Below are positions 61,770-64,000 of a stretch of DNA of 64,000 bases, piece after piece; position 1 is the stretch's first letter; each line of letters opens with the position of its first letter. Under the pieces are notes generated by a model that had not been told where the DNA came from, ran no database searches, and worked only from the letters and a program-made list of their open reading frames with translations. The stretch is from Mesopusillimonas faecipullorum (GTDB lineage Bacteria; Pseudomonadota; Gammaproteobacteria; Burkholderiales; Burkholderiaceae_B). The stretch covers positions 1 to 64,000 of the forward strand of contig NZ_JACDXW010000003.1 in the NCBI RefSeq assembly GCF_020539505.1, read 5' to 3'. The translations under genes and the position numbers were made by a program.

Positions 61770-63047
61770 ATGAAACTTGAAACCCTTGCCATTCATGCGG
61801 GCTACCGCCCCGACCCCACCACCAAATCGGTGGCGGTTCCCATCTATCAAACGGTTTCCTACGCTTTTGACAATGCCCAGCATGGCGCCGACCTCTTTGA
61901 CTTGAAAGTCGCCGGCAATATTTACTCCCGCATTATGAACCCCACCAACGCCGTCCTGGAAGAACGCGTCGCGGCGCTGGAAGGGGGCGTGGCAGCGCTG
62001 GCCGTGGCTTCAGGCATGGCGGCTGTCGCTTACGCCATCCAGACCATCGCCCAAGCCGGCGACAACATCGTCTCGATCAGCAAATTGTATGGCGGCACCT
62101 ACAACCTGTTTGCGCATACTTTTCCTCGCCAAGGCTTGACGGTTAAGTTTGCGCCCCACGACGATCTCGCGGCTCTTGAAGCCCTCATCGACGACAAAAC
62201 GCGTGCGGTGTTCTGCGAAACCATAGGCAACCCTGCCGGTAACATCGCAGATATCCAGGCCCTGGCCGACATCGCCCACAAACATGGCGTGCCGCTCATC
62301 GTCGACAACACCGTTGCCTCTCCGGCGCTGTGCAGGCCTTTCGAGCACGGGGCCGACATCGTCGTACATGCGCTCACCAAATACATGGGCGGCCATGGCA
62401 CAACACTAGGCGGTGCGGTAGTAGATTCCGGTAAATTCCCTTGGGCCGAGCACGCCGACCGCTTCCCGCTGCTTTCCGAGCCCGACCCCTCTTATCACGG
62501 CGTCAGCTATACAGAAACATTTGGCGCCGCAGCCTTCATCGCTCGCTGCCGAGTCGTACCGCTGCGCAACACAGGCGCCGCCTTGTCACCTTTCAATGCC
62601 TTTCAGATTCTGCAAGGTATCGAAACCCTGCCCTTGCGCATGGAACGCCATACCGAAAACGCGCTGAAAGTAGCCGAATTTCTCGACAAGCATCCACAAG
62701 TAGAGTGGATCAACTACGCGGGTTTGCCCAGCCACCCCGAACACGCATTAGCGCAACGCTACCTCGACGGCAAACCAGCTTCCATTTTGTCGTTTGGGGT
62801 CAAGGGCGGATTTGATGCGGGTGTGCGTTTCCTCGATGCCCTGCAACTCATTCTGCGCTTGGTCAATATCGGGGATGCCAAATCTTTGGCTACGCACCCA
62901 GCCTCAACCACGCATCGTCAGTTGGATGACGCCGAACTGGCTGCCGCAGGCGTTTCCAAAGACCTGGTACGTCTTTCCATTGGGCTGGAACACATCGACG
63001 ACTTGCTCGCCGATATCTCGCAGGCCTTGGAAGCCAGTAAGGCCTAA
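61770..63047 (+). CDS. metY: O-acetylhomoserine sulfhydrylase (PLP-dependent)
   Basis: MetY makes homocysteine from O-acetylhomoserine and sulfide, feeding methionine synthesis. From the ATG at 61770 (M-K-L-E-T-L-A-I-H-A-G-Y) the product is 425 residues. The PLP lysine lies in the H-A-L-T-K-Y-M-G-G-H-G segment near 204-215, and G-M-A and the S-K-L-Y-G-G-T-Y phosphate motif near 111-118 fit the Cys/Met metabolism PLP family. The upstream frame to 61683 is Lys/Arg-rich and not protein-like. I see no SAM riboswitch ahead of it. The homoserine acetyltransferase is not in the window. Confidence 0.94.
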   Translation: MKLETLAIHAGYRPDPTTKSVAVPIYQTVSYAFDNAQHGADLFDLKVAGNIYSRIMNPTNAVLEERVAALEGGVAALAVASGMAAVAYAIQTIAQAGDNIVSISKLYGGTYNLFAHTFPRQGLTVKFAPHDDLAALEALIDDKTRAVFCETIGNPAGNIADIQALADIAHKHGVPLIVDNTVASPALCRPFEHGADIVVHALTKYMGGHGTTLGGAVVDSGKFPWAEHADRFPLLSEPDPSYHGVSYTETFGAAAFIARCRVVPLRNTGAALSPFNAFQILQGIETLPLRMERHTENALKVAEFLDKHPQVEWINYAGLPSHPEHALAQRYLDGKPASILSFGVKGGFDAGVRFLDALQLILRLVNIGDAKSLATHPASTTHRQLDDAELAAAGVSKDLVRLSIGLEHIDDLLADISQALEASKA

Positions 63048-63070
63048 ATGCCATCTTATGCGCTCCGGTG

Positions 63071-63126
63071 CATTGCCGCCCACGCTAGCGGGTGGTCAAT
63101 GCGCCGAGCCGACTGGCCGGCTAGCT
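63071..63126. terminator. Two hairpins between metY and the DUF937 gene
   Basis: CATTG and CAATG enclose CCGCCC/GGGTGG around loop GCTA (63071-63101). An AGCCG..CGGCT stem follows (63107-63122). There is no T tract, but the position between convergent genes suggests transcription ends here. Confidence 0.5.
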
Positions 63127-63143
63127 CAGTTTGGAGCGTGGTG

Positions 63144-63566
63144 TTATTTCTTGCCCGTCAGGCTGGCCAGCACACCCATCAGCGTCATCGCATCAGGGCT
63201 TTTGTCTGGCACCGCCCCGTCAGGCGTAAGATGATCTATTACCTGCGGCAGAATCGCAGCCAAATTACCCAGCACCGAGTCGGCATCTTGGCCAACTTGA
63301 GCAGCCAGTTGGCTGACATCTTCCTCACCCAAAGCCGAGCGAAGCTGCGCGCCGGTGACGGGCAGGTTCGCACCCGAACCCAACCACGATGCGACCACCT
63401 CATTCAACCCGCCCTGACGCAGCTTTTCCAGCAGACCGGCCAAGCCGCCCGGATAACGCTTGACGAAATCGAGTGCGGCCGGCAGCAACGCCCCCAAACC
63501 AGAAGACTGGCCACCTGCCAGCGAAGACACCAAGGAATTGAGCATACTCATTGCGGATTTCTCCAT
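63144..63566 (-). CDS. YidB/DUF937-family protein
   Basis: This 140-residue cytosolic protein is of the YidB/DUF937 family (function unknown). It has a Gly/Ser/Ala-rich start about residues 5-35 (S-L-A-G-G-Q-S-S-G), then helical repeats with L-R-Q-G-G-L-N-E-V-V-A-S-W-L-G-S-G-A-N near 65-83 and V-S-Q-L-A-A-Q near 105. No signal peptide is seen. It converges with metY. The start ATG at 63566 follows a GGAG-containing leader (63568 region). Confidence 0.85.
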   Translation of the reverse strand: MEKSAMSMLNSLVSSLAGGQSSGLGALLPAALDFVKRYPGGLAGLLEKLRQGGLNEVVASWLGSGANLPVTGAQLRSALGEEDVSQLAAQVGQDADSVLGNLAAILPQVIDHLTPDGAVPDKSPDAMTLMGVLASLTGKK

Positions 63567-63938
63567 CTAATTAGGCCATACCGCCCCGACGCTTGTCGGA
63601 GCCTCTTTTGTCATGAACTATACACGCCAGGCTGGGCCGGATGTGAGCATTTGTCATTTCCCGAGATTTTCATCTAATGACGGTGCATACCGCATTATGA
63701 AAAACAATGCGTGGAACCTTTGCAGCGCTTTAATCTGAGCGCTTGGCCCAAGCCATTCCATAGTGTGACCGCCCCTTTAAACAGGGGTCGGGAAGACTGA
63801 AGAAAACAGCATTTTTCGAATTTTAGGCAGGAATTAGCTTGAAAAAGCGGTAATTTGTTACTGGATAGGTGGTTTTTTGGGCCTTCAGGTATATTAATCA
63901 CTTCAAAAAAAATGCTGTACTGCAGCAAGGAGGAGCTG
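63567..63938. other. Intergenic region ahead of pntA
   Basis: This stretch of 372 bases holds a CCCCT/AGGGG hairpin near 63772-63787 and an AT-rich stretch 63838-63900 that may contain the pntA promoter (TATATT at 63890-63895 is a candidate -10, without a good -35). A small open frame on the minus strand looks spurious. Confidence 0.45.
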
Positions 63939-64000
63939 ATGCAAATAGGTATCCCACGCGAAAGCCTCGTCGGCGAAACGCGTGTCGCGGCGACGCCTGA
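63939..64000 (+). CDS. pntA: NAD(P) transhydrogenase subunit alpha, N-terminal fragment (cut by window edge)
   Basis: The last 62 bases open with ATG after a strong AAGGAGGAG ribosome site (63927-63935) and code M-Q-I-G-I-P-R-E-S-L-V-G-E-T-R-V-A-A-T-P. This is the exact style of PntA, which starts M-R-I-G-I-P-R-E-R-L-x-x-E-x-R-V-A-A-T-P in many bacteria. PntA is the NAD(H)-binding subunit of the proton-pumping transhydrogenase that makes NADPH. Only 20 codons are visible. Alanine dehydrogenase shares a related start but is less similar. A short TGCTG-CAGCA stem lies just before the ribosome site. Confidence 0.88.
   Translation, partial: MQIGIPRESLVGETRVAATP

Noticed and set aside
63112..63142. 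tRNA-like string GGCTAGCTCAGTTTGGAGC
   Set aside because: It looks like a tRNA D-arm but no anticodon arm, T-arm (GGTTCGA) or acceptor pairing follows; it is explained by the hairpin between convergent genes.
63695..63928. Minus-strand 77-codon frame ahead of pntA
   Set aside because: It covers the region needed for the pntA promoter and has no homolog-like features.

Overview
The window looks like a chromosomal segment from a betaproteobacterium of the Burkholderiales, family Alcaligenaceae. The evidence is the 16S rRNA 5' end at the left edge (it resembles Alcaligenes most closely, from memory and not from a search), the moderately high GC content, the gene orders (ybgC-tolQRAB-pal-cpoB; zapA followed by 6S RNA; ribBA-ribH-nusB-thiL-pgpA-pncC) and the many LysR regulators and orphan solute-binding proteins. 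Most of the window is housekeeping DNA interrupted by two aromatic/carbonyl catabolic clusters, one iron-acquisition locus and one short decayed region.

Layout. 1-770: start of a ribosomal RNA operon transcribed leftward, with leader, boxA and promoter. 995-5610: msrA, a small cytochrome c, lgt, a SIMPL protein, 6S RNA, zapA with a coiled-coil partner, and a hydroxyisobutyrate-dehydrogenase-like enzyme. 5656-14311: rppH, proS, the complete Tol-Pal envelope system and a serine acetyltransferase. 14370-19912: catabolic cluster 1 (LysR, aldehyde dehydrogenase, SDR, Rieske oxygenase, substrate-binding protein). 20165-31662: iron locus. A Fur-box-preceded operon encodes two imelysins, a di-heme oxidoreductase and a DUF1513 protein. 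It is followed by a DUF3649/PepSY/DUF3325 membrane set, a two-component system and a TonB-dependent receptor. 31851-35848: a GntR regulator, a diguanylate cyclase and a Tat-exported metallophosphoesterase lipoprotein behind a Pho-box-like promoter.

35994-37430 is a decayed stretch with a methyltransferase pseudogene and an IS3-family transposase remnant. 37431-39649 is the HrcA/CIRCE-controlled groES-groEL operon. 39663-48450 is catabolic cluster 2 (two LysR regulators, Rieske oxygenase, substrate-binding protein, FAD monooxygenase, aldehyde dehydrogenase, zinc alcohol dehydrogenase, CHM isomerase). 48582-64000 is housekeeping again: pyrF, pncC, pgpA, thiL, nusB, ribH, ribB with a degenerate RibA domain, an IclR regulator, a CYTH-CHAD protein, ftsY, rsmD, coaD, a ferredoxin, an AsmA protein, a sulfhydrylase, a DUF937 protein and the first codons of pntA.

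How the genes work together. The iron locus appears to combine outer-membrane uptake (TonB receptor), periplasmic iron handling (imelysins and di-heme protein) and inner-membrane reduction or transport (PepSY set). It has three Fur-like sites, two of which share a 13-base core. The two catabolic clusters have the same unusual composition: each has a Rieske oxygenase without a reductase and a branched-chain-type binding protein without ABC permeases or ATPases. I found no CRISPR array, prophage, complete tRNA gene or intact mobile element. Nothing here is clearly a wholly new system. The best leads are the iron locus, the Pho-box metallophosphoesterase and the paired Rieske/binding-protein clusters.
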